Assembly: GCA_022801475.1 (NCBI GenBank)
Contig: JAAWSH010000067.1
Span: forward strand, 1-8,089
Direction of reading: 5' to 3'
DNA from: Acutalibacter sp.
GTDB taxonomy: Bacteria; Bacillota; Clostridia; Oscillospirales; Acutalibacteraceae
Length of the DNA stretch: 8,089 nt
Part shown: positions 1 to 5,776 of the stretch, one piece after another
Numbering within the stretch: the first letter of the stretch is position 1
Layout: every line of letters begins with the position of its first letter
The notes under the pieces: generated by a model
What the model was told of the DNA's origin: nothing
The model's input: the letters and a program-made list of their open reading frames with translations, nothing else
Database searches by the model: none
Position numbers and translations under genes: made by a program

Positions 1-20
1 AAAACACCCAGAAATAAATT

Positions 21-58
21 AAAACCGAGCAAAGCCGTCCTGGCTCCGCTCGGTTTTT
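21..58 (-). terminator. Rho-independent terminator of the transketolase operon, probably bidirectional
   Basis: The arms AAAACCGAGC (21-30) and GCTCGGTTTT (48-57) are perfect inverted repeats. Inside them AGCC (33-36) pairs with GGCT (42-45), leaving a five-base loop. In the minus-strand RNA the two bases between the stems can form G-U wobbles, so the helix may be continuous over about 16 pairs. A T-rich tract follows on both strands, so it could also stop a plus-strand gene entering from the left. It lies 6 bases past the stop codon of the acetyltransferase gene. Confidence 0.9.
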
Positions 59-63
59 CTCTT

Positions 64-501
64 TCAGAACATTTTCTTTAGGTTGAACTGCATCTTTGTG
101 CCTGTGTACCCCAGGGCCCGGTAAAAGGCATGGGCTTCCGCCCGGCTTTCTCCGGAGACCAGCCGCACCCCGGCCACACCGGTTTCTCTGGCCCAGGCCT
201 CGCCAGCCTCCAGCAGCGCCCTGCCAATGCCTTGGCGGCGGCAGGTCGGGTCCACGGCGATGCCCATGATGTTCTTCATGGGGTCCGCGTAGAGCAAGTC
301 GTAGTCCACCAGATGGACATAGCCCATCACCCGGCCCTCCAGTTCTGCCACCAGGATTTTATCCCGGCCGCTGTTCAGCAGTTTTTCCAGCTGGGCGGCG
401 GCTTTTTCTGCGGGATAGTCATAGCCCATGCAGATACGGCTGAGCTGGGCCAGGGTCCCGGCGTCGGCAAAAGCGGCTTCCCGGACAGTTACCGATGTCA
501 C
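64..501 (-). CDS. GNAT-family N-acetyltransferase
   Basis: A 145-residue protein covering a single Gcn5-related acetyltransferase domain, which transfers acetyl from acetyl-CoA to an amine; the substrate cannot be told from sequence. The acetyl-CoA pyrophosphate-binding motif R/Q-x-x-G-x-G is seen as RRQGIGRALL (residues 88-97), after the beta strand MGIAVDPTCR. The C-terminal motif AHAFYRALGY (123-132) is the usual closing helix and strand with the Tyr of GNAT enzymes. The frame is open further upstream to an ATG at 633, but those 44 residues lie inside the transketolase gene and do not look like GNAT sequence. I choose the GTG at 501: it overlaps the preceding stop as GTGA and has an AGGTG ribosome site 8 bases upstream. 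It is the last gene of the operon and is probably translationally coupled to the transketolase C-terminal subunit. Family is certain, function unknown. Confidence 0.9.
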   Translation of the reverse strand: MTSVTVREAAFADAGTLAQLSRICMGYDYPAEKAAAQLEKLLNSGRDKILVAELEGRVMGYVHLVDYDLLYADPMKNIMGIAVDPTCRRQGIGRALLEAGEAWARETGVAGVRLVSGESRAEAHAFYRALGYTGTKMQFNLKKMF

Positions 502-1442
502 TTGCCTAACACCTTTTTGACGGTGGCTTCGATGCCCTGGGCGCACAGGCCGAATTCTTTCAGCAGGTCTACCGCAGGGCCCGAGTGGCCGAACACATCC
601 TGCACACCCATTCGGGTTAAAGGAACCGGACACTCCTCGCCTAGGCAGGCGGCTACAGCCTCGCCCAAACCGCCGATGACGTTGTGTTCCTCCACGGTGA
701 CGATGCGGCCGGTCTCCTTGGCTGCCTTTACCACCAGATCCTTGTCCAGAGGTTTGATGGTGTGCATGTCGATAAGCCGGGCGTGAACGCCCTGGTCCTT
801 TAGGGCATCCACGGCCTTGATGGCTTCGCCTACCATCAGGCCGGTGGCAATAACGGTAAGATCTGCGCCCTCTCGCAGAGTAATGCCCTTGCCAATTTCA
901 AAGTGGTAGTCCTCGTTGTTGTTACAGCTTTCCACCGCCAGGCGGCCCAGGCGAATGTATACCGGGCCCTGGTGCTCTACAGCGGCCTTTACGGCGGCAA
1001 ACATTTCGTAGTGGTCGGCAGGATTCAACACTACCATGCCGGGGATGGAGCGCATAAGGGCTATGTCCTCGCAGCACTGGTGGGTGGCGCCGTCCTCGCC
1101 CACAGAAATACCCGCGTGGGAGCCCACGATCTTTACATTCAGGTGGGGGTAGCCCACAGAGTTGCGCACCTGCTCAAAGGCCCGGCCTGCCGAGAACATG
1201 GCAAAGCTGGTGGCAAAGGGAATCTTGCCGCAGCTGGCCAGGCCTGCGGCCACGCCCACCATGTTGCTCTCCGCAATGCCGCATTCGATGAAGCGGTCCG
1301 GGTAAGCCTTGCCAAAGTTTTCCACCTTTGTGGCGTCGGCCAGGTCGGCCACCAGCACCACAATGTCCGGGTTAGTCCGGCCCAGCTCTACCAGGGCCTC
1401 GCCAAAGCTCTCTCTTGTCGCTTTTTTTACTATATCAGCCAT
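498..1442 (-). CDS. Transketolase, C-terminal subunit (split enzyme)
   Basis: A 314-residue protein matching the second half of transketolase: the pyrimidine-binding domain (about residues 5-170) and the C-terminal transketolase domain (about 185-312). With the N-terminal subunit it should form the TPP-dependent cytosolic enzyme that moves two-carbon units between ketoses and aldoses in the non-oxidative pentose phosphate pathway. GIAESNMVGVAAGLA (55-69) carries Glu58, the conserved glutamate that activates the TPP aminopyrimidine. GEDGATHQ (115-122) is the family's active-site loop. EEHNVIGGLG (251-260) and DVFGHSG (282-288) are typical of the C-terminal domain. The ATG has a GGAAGG ribosome site 8 bases upstream, and the gene starts 17 bases after the VOC gene. 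A DXS-like enzyme is unlikely because DXS is a single long chain. The neighbouring transketolase N-terminal half supports the assignment strongly. Confidence 0.95.
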   Translation of the reverse strand: MADIVKKATRESFGEALVELGRTNPDIVVLVADLADATKVENFGKAYPDRFIECGIAESNMVGVAAGLASCGKIPFATSFAMFSAGRAFEQVRNSVGYPHLNVKIVGSHAGISVGEDGATHQCCEDIALMRSIPGMVVLNPADHYEMFAAVKAAVEHQGPVYIRLGRLAVESCNNNEDYHFEIGKGITLREGADLTVIATGLMVGEAIKAVDALKDQGVHARLIDMHTIKPLDKDLVVKAAKETGRIVTVEEHNVIGGLGEAVAACLGEECPVPLTRMGVQDVFGHSGPAVDLLKEFGLCAQGIEATVKKVLGK

Positions 1443-1459
1443 TCACACAGCCTTCCTTT

Positions 1460-1816
1460 CTATTCTTGCCCTACATATTGTACAAAGTCCAGGTGGTTCC
1501 CTTCCGGGGCCTTTATTCCAAAGGCCCGCCAGCCCCAGGGGTAGGTGACAGGCGGGGCACTGGGCCGCAGTCCGGCGGTGGTAAGCCGGCTGTACTGGGC
1601 GTCCACGTCCTCCACTTCAAACTCCAGCCCGCAGCTGTCGGCAGGCACGACTGCCTTTTCGCTGGTGTGGGTGAAAACTAAAGTCACGCCCCCTGCGGGC
1701 AGCTCCCAGCGGCTGGGAACCAGCTGGTTGGCGGTTGCCTCAAACACTGTTTCATAAAATTTCACCAGCTCTTCCGGAGCCGGAGAGACAATGTTGATAC
1801 AGCGTAGCTGAAACAT
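1460..1816 (-). CDS. VOC-superfamily (glyoxalase/bleomycin-resistance fold) protein
   Basis: A 118-residue protein, the normal size for a one-domain vicinal-oxygen-chelate protein with two beta-alpha-beta-beta-beta modules. The first module begins MFQLRCINIVSPAPEELVKF with the expected helix FYETVFE. The second begins LEFEVEDVDAQYSRL (residues 64-78) and ends in PWGWRAFGIKAPEGNHLDF (93-111), a clear match to the family's closing PxGxRxxxxxDPxGNxxE motif, here with Asp110 at the usual last metal-ligand position. The first-strand His common in glyoxalase I is not obvious, so metal binding and the substrate are open. ATG at 1816 follows AGAGGTG by 6 bases. The gene sits between the two transketolase halves, 16 bases after one and 17 before the other, so it is co-transcribed with them. 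A role in clearing a sugar-derived by-product is possible but only inferred from position. Confidence 0.85.
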   Translation of the reverse strand: MFQLRCINIVSPAPEELVKFYETVFEATANQLVPSRWELPAGGVTLVFTHTSEKAVVPADSCGLEFEVEDVDAQYSRLTTAGLRPSAPPVTYPWGWRAFGIKAPEGNHLDFVQYVGQE

Positions 1817-1832
1817 TTCTGTGCACCTCTTG

Positions 1833-2672
1833 TTAATTTAAGGCTTCCAGCGCCTGGTTTAGCTCCTGTATGGCGGTCTCGTACTGTTCCTGGTTGGGGG
1901 CTTTGCCGTGCCAGCCCGCTTGGTTTTCCATAAAGCTAACGCCCTTACCCTTGGTAGTCTTGGCGATAATGGCAAAGGGCTTGCCCTGGCAGGCCCGGGC
2001 GGCGGCAAAAGCTTTTTCTAAGCTCTCAAAATCGTGGCCGTCAGCCAGAACTACCTCGAAGCCAAAGGAACGGAACTTTTGGTCTAGTGGCTCAATCCCC
2101 GCCACTTTGTTTACGTCGCCGTCTATCTGCAGGCCGTTGGAATCCACTACCACGCACAGGTTGTCCAGCCCGTGGTGGGTGGCAAACATAGCGGCCTCCC
2201 ACACTTGGCCTTCTTGAATTTCTCCGTCTCCCAAGAGGGCGTACACCCGGTAGCCCTTATGGTCCATCTTGGCAGCTAGGGCCATGCCTGCGGCGGCGGA
2301 AATTCCCTGGCCCAAAGAGCCGGTGCTCATGTCCACGCCGGGAGTGCCTTTCATATCCGGATGGCCCTGGAGCATGGCGCCAATATGCCGCAACTTCTTA
2401 AGCTCCTCAGGGGAGAAATATCCCCGCTGGGCCAGGGTAGAATACAGCCCCGGGGCGCAGTGGCCTTTAGAGAGGACAAAGCGGTCCCGGTCGGGAGCTT
2501 TGGGATTCTGTGGGTCGATGTTCAGCTCTTGAAAATACAGGTAGGTGAAAATGTCGGCGGCGGACAGCGAACCGCCCGGGTGGCCGGACTTCGCGCTGTA
2601 CACGCCCTCTGCAACACCCATGCGGACCTTTGCCGCGGTACGCCGTAGGCTTTTGATTTTTTCTGCGTCCAT
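1833..2672 (-). CDS. Transketolase, N-terminal (TPP-binding) subunit
   Basis: A 279-residue protein matching the first half of transketolase, the domain that binds the TPP diphosphate through a divalent metal. Visible motifs are SGHPGGSLSAAD (residues 29-40), LSKGH (67-71), GSLGQG (118-123), the TPP metal motif opening GDGEIQEG (148-155) with Asn179 in VVDSNGLQ, and WHGKAPN (254-260). Lengths of about 270-280 are usual for the split form. An ATG lies 11 codons upstream (2705) in the same frame but lacks a ribosome site, whereas ATG 2672 follows GGAAAGGA at a good distance and gives the usual N-terminus, so I use 2672. It is the first gene of the operon, reading from the promoter at 2750-2778. 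The chain needs the C-terminal subunit for a complete active site. Confidence 0.94.
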   Translation of the reverse strand: MDAEKIKSLRRTAAKVRMGVAEGVYSAKSGHPGGSLSAADIFTYLYFQELNIDPQNPKAPDRDRFVLSKGHCAPGLYSTLAQRGYFSPEELKKLRHIGAMLQGHPDMKGTPGVDMSTGSLGQGISAAAGMALAAKMDHKGYRVYALLGDGEIQEGQVWEAAMFATHHGLDNLCVVVDSNGLQIDGDVNKVAGIEPLDQKFRSFGFEVVLADGHDFESLEKAFAAARACQGKPFAIIAKTTKGKGVSFMENQAGWHGKAPNQEQYETAIQELNQALEALN

Positions 2673-2711
2673 ATGCTCAATCCTTTCCGTTTTAGATGGA
2701 TCCATAGAGTA

Positions 2712-2732
2712 GTCTGTCTTATTTTAACAGAC
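2712..2732 (-). repeat. Small inverted repeat in the transketolase leader
   Basis: GTCTGT (2712-2717) and ACAGAC (2727-2732) are a perfect 6-base inverted repeat around an AT-rich 9-base centre. By my promoter call it lies about 10 to 30 bases downstream of the transcription start, in a leader of about 70 bases. It could be an operator half-site pair or a weak RNA hairpin. Six bases can pair by chance. Confidence 0.4.
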
Positions 2733-2749
2733 ATTTCTGCTCGAAAAAT

Positions 2750-2778
2750 ATTATACAATGTTTTCCAAGAAAAAGCAA
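2750..2778 (-). promoter_or_regulatory. Sigma-A-type promoter of the transketolase operon
   Basis: On the minus strand TTGCTT (2773-2778) is followed, after exactly 17 bases, by a perfect TATAAT (2750-2755). The expected start of transcription is near 2743, giving a leader of about 70 bases before the ATG at 2672. No competing promoter of similar quality is visible in this intergenic stretch. Confidence 0.82.
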
Positions 2779-2806
2779 TTGGGAGTTGGACAGGTGAATA
2801 TATATT
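2779..2806 (+). promoter_or_regulatory. Candidate divergent promoter for the flippase gene
   Basis: TTGGGA (2779-2784), a 16-base spacer and TATATT (2801-2806) form a moderate sigma-A-like promoter on the plus strand. Its -35 box directly abuts the -35 box of the transketolase promoter on the other strand. The start would be near 2813, giving a leader of roughly 180 bases. I found no convincing sigma-E or sigma-G pattern here. Confidence 0.4.
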
Positions 2807-2981
2807 GTTAAGCCAAGCCTTTTTTCGGGATTTGGGGTTTCCGTCAGCCTGCCGGTGGGCTCGCGGCTTGGACGGGCGCTTACCCCGCTCCTTGTTCCAA
2901 AGCCTTGGATGTGCTGGAACAGGTAAATTGTCCCCCTGTTTTACCTCTTGAAAAAAAGCCCACGCCCTTACTTAGATGTCT
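2807..2981 (+). other. Hairpin-rich untranslated stretch before the flippase gene
   Basis: No convincing gene is seen here. Several perfect inverted repeats occur in order. CCAAGCC (2813-2819) pairs with GGCTTGG (2865-2871), enclosing the short pair AGCC/GGCT at 2846-2861. GTTCCA (2894-2899) pairs with TGGAAC (2915-2920). Immediately after, AGGTAAA (2921-2927) pairs with TTTACCT (2940-2946), and ACAGG (2919-2923)/CCTGT (2935-2939) would compete with it. No T tract follows a stem, so none is a classic terminator. It does not match any riboswitch I know. It may be a structured leader or chance pairing in GC-rich DNA. Confidence 0.35.
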
Positions 2982-2996
2982 GGAGATGATGCTTTG
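2982..2996 (+). promoter_or_regulatory. Ribosome binding site and TTG start of the flippase gene
   Basis: GGAG (2982-2985) lies 8 bases before an in-frame TTG (2994). The upstream ATG at 2976 has no Shine-Dalgarno sequence before it; the preceding bases are pyrimidine-rich. The TTG start gives an N-terminus MKQKKQSFL, like SpoVB-family proteins, which begin with a short basic segment before the first helix. The nearby divIC also uses TTG with the same 8-base spacing. Confidence 0.55.
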
Positions 2997-4736
2997 AAGC
3001 AGAAAAAACAGAGCTTTTTATATGGTGCGGTGATTTTGACCGCGGGCATGGCTGTGGTCAAGGTCATTGGTGCGCTGTTCAAAATCCCTTTACAGCATGT
3101 GATCGGTGAGTACGGTATGGGTCTATTCAATGCGGCTTATAATTTTTATGGCCCCATCTTTAGCCTGGCTACTGCGGGGTTTCCAGTGGCAGTATCCCGG
3201 CTGGTCAGCGAAAACGCCTCTCTGGGCCGCTGGAACGACGTGCGGGCTGTGAAATCTACCGCTGGGCCCATTTTCCTTCTGTTCGGATTTGGGGGCGCGG
3301 CGCTGGTGACCCTGCTGGCTCCCCTGTATTGCCGTCTGGTCACCGGAAACCAGTATGCCCTACCCCCCATGCTAGCTCTGACCCCGGCTATCCTCTTTGC
3401 CTGTGCCGGAGCGGTGTACAGAGGATACTATGAAGGCCTGCGGGATATGGCCCCCACGGCGGTATCCGAGATCATTGAGGCAGCGGTAAAGCTGGTACTG
3501 GGGCTGGGGGCGGCATACCTAGTGGTAGAATGGGGCGGCAAAGAGTTTGCCCAAAAGGGTACCGTACTGGGAATAAAGGCGGCGGGGGCGGACCAGGCCC
3601 AGTTTCTTATTCTGTCCTTTGCCGCAGCTGGGGCCGTGCTGGGGGTAACGGCGGGGTCTCTGGGGGCCCTGCTGTATATGAGTCTGCGCTGGAAGCTGAA
3701 AGGCGACGGCATCGGCCTGCGCAGGCTGCGGCAGTCGCCCCCTGCCAAAAGCTGGGGCCAAACAGCCAAGGCTCTGCTGCGTATTACCGGGCCGGTGGCG
3801 GCTGGGTCCATTACCATGAATGCGGCTGGGCTAATAGATGCCACTTTTCTCCAAAGCCGCCTGGCCGGGCTGATGGAAGGGGCGCCAGAGGCGCTGCTGG
3901 GCGCTTACCAGGGGATGATCCCCCAGGTATACCTGGACCACCCCCAGTCGGTGCCCACCTTCCTCTATGGTTGTTACACCCTGGCCATGACCCTGTACCT
4001 GCTGGTGCCAGCCCTGACCCAGGCCATAGGCATGAGCGCCCTGCCTGCTGTAACCGAGGCTTGGGCCCGGCAGGACCGCCCTCAGCTGAAGGAACGAATG
4101 GAGTCTGTGCTGGGCATCACAGCCTTGGTGTGTTTCCCAGCGGGACTGGGGCTTACGGCTCTGGCAGGGCCTATATCGGAATTATTGTATGGACAGGGCG
4201 GAGCCACCCCCATTGTGGCCGGGGTTTTGCTGACTTTGGGTCCCGCGTCCCTGTTCGCCGCCCTAAGCACACCAGTGTCCAGTATGTTACAAGCTGCCGG
4301 CCGGGCGGACCTGCCGGTAAAGCTGCTGGCCGGGGCCATGGCCATTAAGGTGGGAGTAAACTGGCTGCTGTGTGGTGTGCCCCAGGTAAATATTCAAGGG
4401 GCCGGGGCGGGTACGCTTTTGTGTTATTTGTTTTTGGTGACCTCCCAGTTGTGGTGCTTGGGGCGGGTCACAGGGGTACGGTTTTCGGTGGGTCGGCTGT
4501 TTTTAAAGCCCCTGGGCTGCGCGGTTTTATGCGGGCTGGCGGCTTGGGGGGCGCATCTGGGCCTGGAAAAGTTGGCACTGGGTCGGGCAGTTTCTACAGG
4601 GGCCGCTATCTTTTGCGGGGCGGTGGTATATATATGGGGTCTGTTGGCCACCCGTTCTCTGGCGAAAAAGGATCTGATCATGCTGCCCAAGGGACAAAAA
4701 ATTGCAAAAATGCTTGAAAAACAGGGATGGATGTGA
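2994..4736 (+). CDS. SpoVB/MurJ-like polysaccharide flippase-family membrane protein (MOP superfamily)
   Basis: A 580-residue (586 if started at ATG 2976) very hydrophobic protein with about 14 predicted membrane helices, of the MOP (MATE-like) superfamily that includes SpoVB, YabM and MurJ. Members move lipid-linked cell-wall or polysaccharide precursors across the cytoplasmic membrane; SpoVB itself is needed for spore cortex formation. Family landmarks are the first helix after a basic start, GEYGMGLFNAAYNFYGPIF followed by AGFPVAVSRLVSE (about residues 38-73), and YRGYYEGLRDMAPTAVSEI (142-160). A stretch near residues 183-207 that is glycine- and charge-rich lengthens the loop after helix 6 and makes the chain somewhat longer than SpoVB of Bacillus (about 520). 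Its position before hup-yabO-yabP-yabQ-divIC matches yabM of Bacillus. I cannot tell whether it serves spores, vegetative wall or another polymer. The gene end overlaps the hup promoter. Confidence 0.88.
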   Translation: MKQKKQSFLYGAVILTAGMAVVKVIGALFKIPLQHVIGEYGMGLFNAAYNFYGPIFSLATAGFPVAVSRLVSENASLGRWNDVRAVKSTAGPIFLLFGFGGAALVTLLAPLYCRLVTGNQYALPPMLALTPAILFACAGAVYRGYYEGLRDMAPTAVSEIIEAAVKLVLGLGAAYLVVEWGGKEFAQKGTVLGIKAAGADQAQFLILSFAAAGAVLGVTAGSLGALLYMSLRWKLKGDGIGLRRLRQSPPAKSWGQTAKALLRITGPVAAGSITMNAAGLIDATFLQSRLAGLMEGAPEALLGAYQGMIPQVYLDHPQSVPTFLYGCYTLAMTLYLLVPALTQAIGMSALPAVTEAWARQDRPQLKERMESVLGITALVCFPAGLGLTALAGPISELLYGQGGATPIVAGVLLTLGPASLFAALSTPVSSMLQAAGRADLPVKLLAGAMAIKVGVNWLLCGVPQVNIQGAGAGTLLCYLFLVTSQLWCLGRVTGVRFSVGRLFLKPLGCAVLCGLAAWGAHLGLEKLALGRAVSTGAAIFCGAVVYIWGLLATRSLAKKDLIMLPKGQKIAKMLEKQGWM

Positions 4737-4742
4737 TATGAT
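4714..4742 (+). promoter_or_regulatory. Extended -10 promoter for hup
   Basis: TTGAAA (4714-4719), a 17-base spacer and TATGAT (4737-4742) lie across the end of the flippase gene. The spacer ends in TGA, so the -10 box has the TGn extension; these bases are also the flippase stop codon. Transcription would start near 4750, leaving a leader of about 75 bases before hup. A perfect TTGACA at 4755-4760 lies downstream but has no acceptable -10 partner. Confidence 0.7.
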
Positions 4743-4824
4743 TGCAAATGTTATTTGACAGAATAGAAAAAAGCCGTGGGTCTAGTTGTGGGCGCACGGA
4801 CTAATTTTGGGAGGTAGCCAGACT

Positions 4825-5106
4825 ATGAACAAATCCGAGCTGATCGCAGATGTGGCCGAGAGATCCGGCCTGACCAAAAAAGATGCCGATGCCGCAGTGA
4901 AGGCTGTAGTAGACAGCATTACCGAAGCCCTGGTAAAAGGGGATAAGGTGCAGCTGGTAGGGTTCGGTACCTTTGAGGTGCGCGAGCGTGCCGCCCGTTT
5001 TGGCCGCGATCCCCGTACCGGCGAGAGCATGGAGATTGCCGCCTCGAAGGCTCCTGCTTTTAAGGTGGGCCAGGGCTTGAAGGACGCGGTGAACGGCAAG
5101 AAGTAA
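4825..5106 (+). CDS. hup: HU-family DNA-binding protein
   Basis: A 93-residue basic protein of the HU/IHF family, which bends and compacts DNA as a dimer in the nucleoid. The N-terminal helical body [20 protein letters not shown] is typical. The signature [20 protein letters not shown] (residues 46-65) includes the arm with the Arg-Asp-Pro tip, whose proline inserts into the DNA minor groove. The last part, [14 protein letters not shown] (76-89), is the usual end. The frame stays open to an ATG at 4786, but the extra residues are not HU-like. ATG 4825 has GGGAGGT at 9 bases and gives the standard length. It is bracketed by its own promoter and terminator, so it is probably mainly monocistronic. 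It occupies the place of mazG in the Bacillus order, as hup does in several Clostridia. Confidence 0.97.
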   Translation: MNKSELIADVAERSGLTKKDADAAVKAVVDSITEALVKGDKVQLVGFGTFEVRERAARFGRDPRTGESMEIAASKAPAFKVGQGLKDAVNGKK

Positions 5107-5116
5107 GAAATGGCAC

Positions 5117-5150
5117 AAGGGCGGGCCGCAAAGACGGCTGGCCCTTTTTT
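5117..5150 (+). terminator. Rho-independent terminator after hup
   Basis: AAGGGC (5117-5122) pairs with GCCCTT (5141-5146). An inner stem GGCCG (5124-5128)/CGGCT (5135-5139) closes a six-base loop, with one G-G mismatch between the stems. The T run is 5145-5150. It begins 10 bases after the hup stop. No good promoter is seen before rqcP, so rqcP may depend on partial readthrough. Confidence 0.88.
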
Positions 5151-5201
5151 GCTGGGGAAAAGATACTGTGCAACAAAAAAACTTTAAGAAGGTGATACTT
5201 T

Positions 5202-5447
5202 ATGAGACTGGATAAATATCTAAAGGTCTCCCGGTTGATTAAGCGCCGCACGGTGGCCAACGAGGCCTGCGACGCAGGCCGGGTGCTGGTGAATGGAAAT
5301 ATTGCCCGTGCCTCTTATAATGTAAAAGAGGGCGACGTGCTGGAGCTGCACCTGGGGGAGCGGGTGCTAAAGGCCCAGGTACTCTCGGTGGTGGAGGTAG
5401 TGCGCAAAGAAGCTGCGGCGGACCTCTATAAGATCATCGAGGAGTAA
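5202..5447 (+). CDS. rqcP: RqcP (YabO), S4-domain ribosome quality-control protein
   Basis: An 81-residue protein that is almost entirely an S4 RNA-binding domain. MRLDKYLKVSRLIKRRTVAN opens it with the family's basic helix face, followed by AGRVLVNGNIARASYNVKEG (residues 25-44) and a short acidic end. Length and sequence match Bacillus YabO/RqcP. RqcP binds 23S rRNA and peptidyl-tRNA on stalled 50S subunits and supports alanine tailing by RqcH of the blocked nascent chain; the residues thought to contact RNA, Arg2 and Arg16, are both present. ATG 5202 follows GAAGGTG by 7 bases. It lies between hup and yabP, as yabO does upstream of yabP in Bacillus. A heat-shock Hsp15 relative (HslR) is the alternative, but Hsp15 is longer and context favours RqcP. 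Confidence 0.93.
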   Translation: MRLDKYLKVSRLIKRRTVANEACDAGRVLVNGNIARASYNVKEGDVLELHLGERVLKAQVLSVVEVVRKEAAADLYKIIEE

Positions 5448-5451
5448 ACTC

Positions 5452-5483
5452 GTCATATCGGCCCTGGTCTTAGCATATACATT
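5452..5483 (+). promoter_or_regulatory. Candidate sigma-E (mother-cell) promoter for yabPQ
   Basis: GTCATATC (5452-5459) and CATATACATT (5474-5483), 14 bases apart, resemble the sigma-E promoter type of Bacillus, with an ATATT-like -35 element and a CATACANT-like -10 element. In Bacillus, yabP and yabQ are sigma-E controlled, so this is the expected place. The predicted start (about 5488) leaves a very short leader, but it would still contain the GGAAGGGG ribosome site. Confidence 0.55.
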
Positions 5484-5506
5484 CCCAATGGAAGGGGATG
5501 GAGCAT

Positions 5507-5776
5507 ATGGCGGAGCAGCCGGTAAAAAAGCACAGTCTGACAGTAGAGGGCCGGGAGCGCCTGTCGGCCACGGGCATTAAACGGGTGGACTTTTTCAGTG
5601 ACGAGCTGATCACAGCCCAGACCGACCTTGGCCAGCTGAACATTAAGGGCGAGGCCCTGCATATCGACAGCCTGAACTCGGACACAGGCGACATGCTGGT
5701 AAAGGGAAGGGTAGGCGCGGTTTCTTATACTGAGAGCGGCCCAGCCCTGTCCTTTTTCGGCAGGCTGTTTAAATGA
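5507..5776 (+). CDS. yabP: YabP, sporulation protein (YabP/YqfC family)
   Basis: An 89-residue protein of the YabP/YqfC family. In Bacillus, YabP is made in the mother cell under sigma-E and is needed for efficient sporulation; its biochemical role is not known. The family pattern is plain: HSLTVEGRERLSATGIKRVD (residues 9-28), FFSDELITAQTDLGQLNIKG (29-48), LHIDSLNSDTG (51-61), MLVKGRVGAVSY (63-74) and the C-terminal FFGRLFK. The repeated short beta strands suggest a compact beta fold. Two in-frame ATGs are close together; 5498 has its purine run directly against it, while 5507 has GGAAGGGG 9 bases upstream, so I choose 5507. Its stop overlaps the start of yabQ as ATGA, which points to translational coupling. 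The predicted sigma-E promoter lies just upstream. Confidence 0.92.
   Translation: MAEQPVKKHSLTVEGRERLSATGIKRVDFFSDELITAQTDLGQLNIKGEALHIDSLNSDTGDMLVKGRVGAVSYTESGPALSFFGRLFK

Noticed and set aside
502..633. N-terminal extension of the acetyltransferase to the ATG at 633
   Set aside because: It lies wholly within the transketolase C-terminal gene, is not GNAT-like, and the GTG at 501 has a good ribosome site.
130..786. Long plus-strand open frame opposite the acetyltransferase and transketolase genes
   Set aside because: It is antisense to two well-supported genes, has no recognisable domain and has an implausible composition.
2846..2870. GGTGGGCTCGCG (about 2854-2865) resembles the T-box antiterminator sequence
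   Set aside because: The bases at the key ACC position differ, there is no stem I or terminator with a T tract, the room upstream is too short, and the downstream gene is not a typical T-box target.
4755..4786. Perfect TTGACA before hup as a promoter
   Set aside because: No -10-like hexamer occurs at 16-18 bases; the element at 4714-4742 is much better.
4773..4799. CCGTG/CACGG inverted repeat in the hup leader as a terminator
   Set aside because: Only five pairs with a 16-base loop and no T tract.
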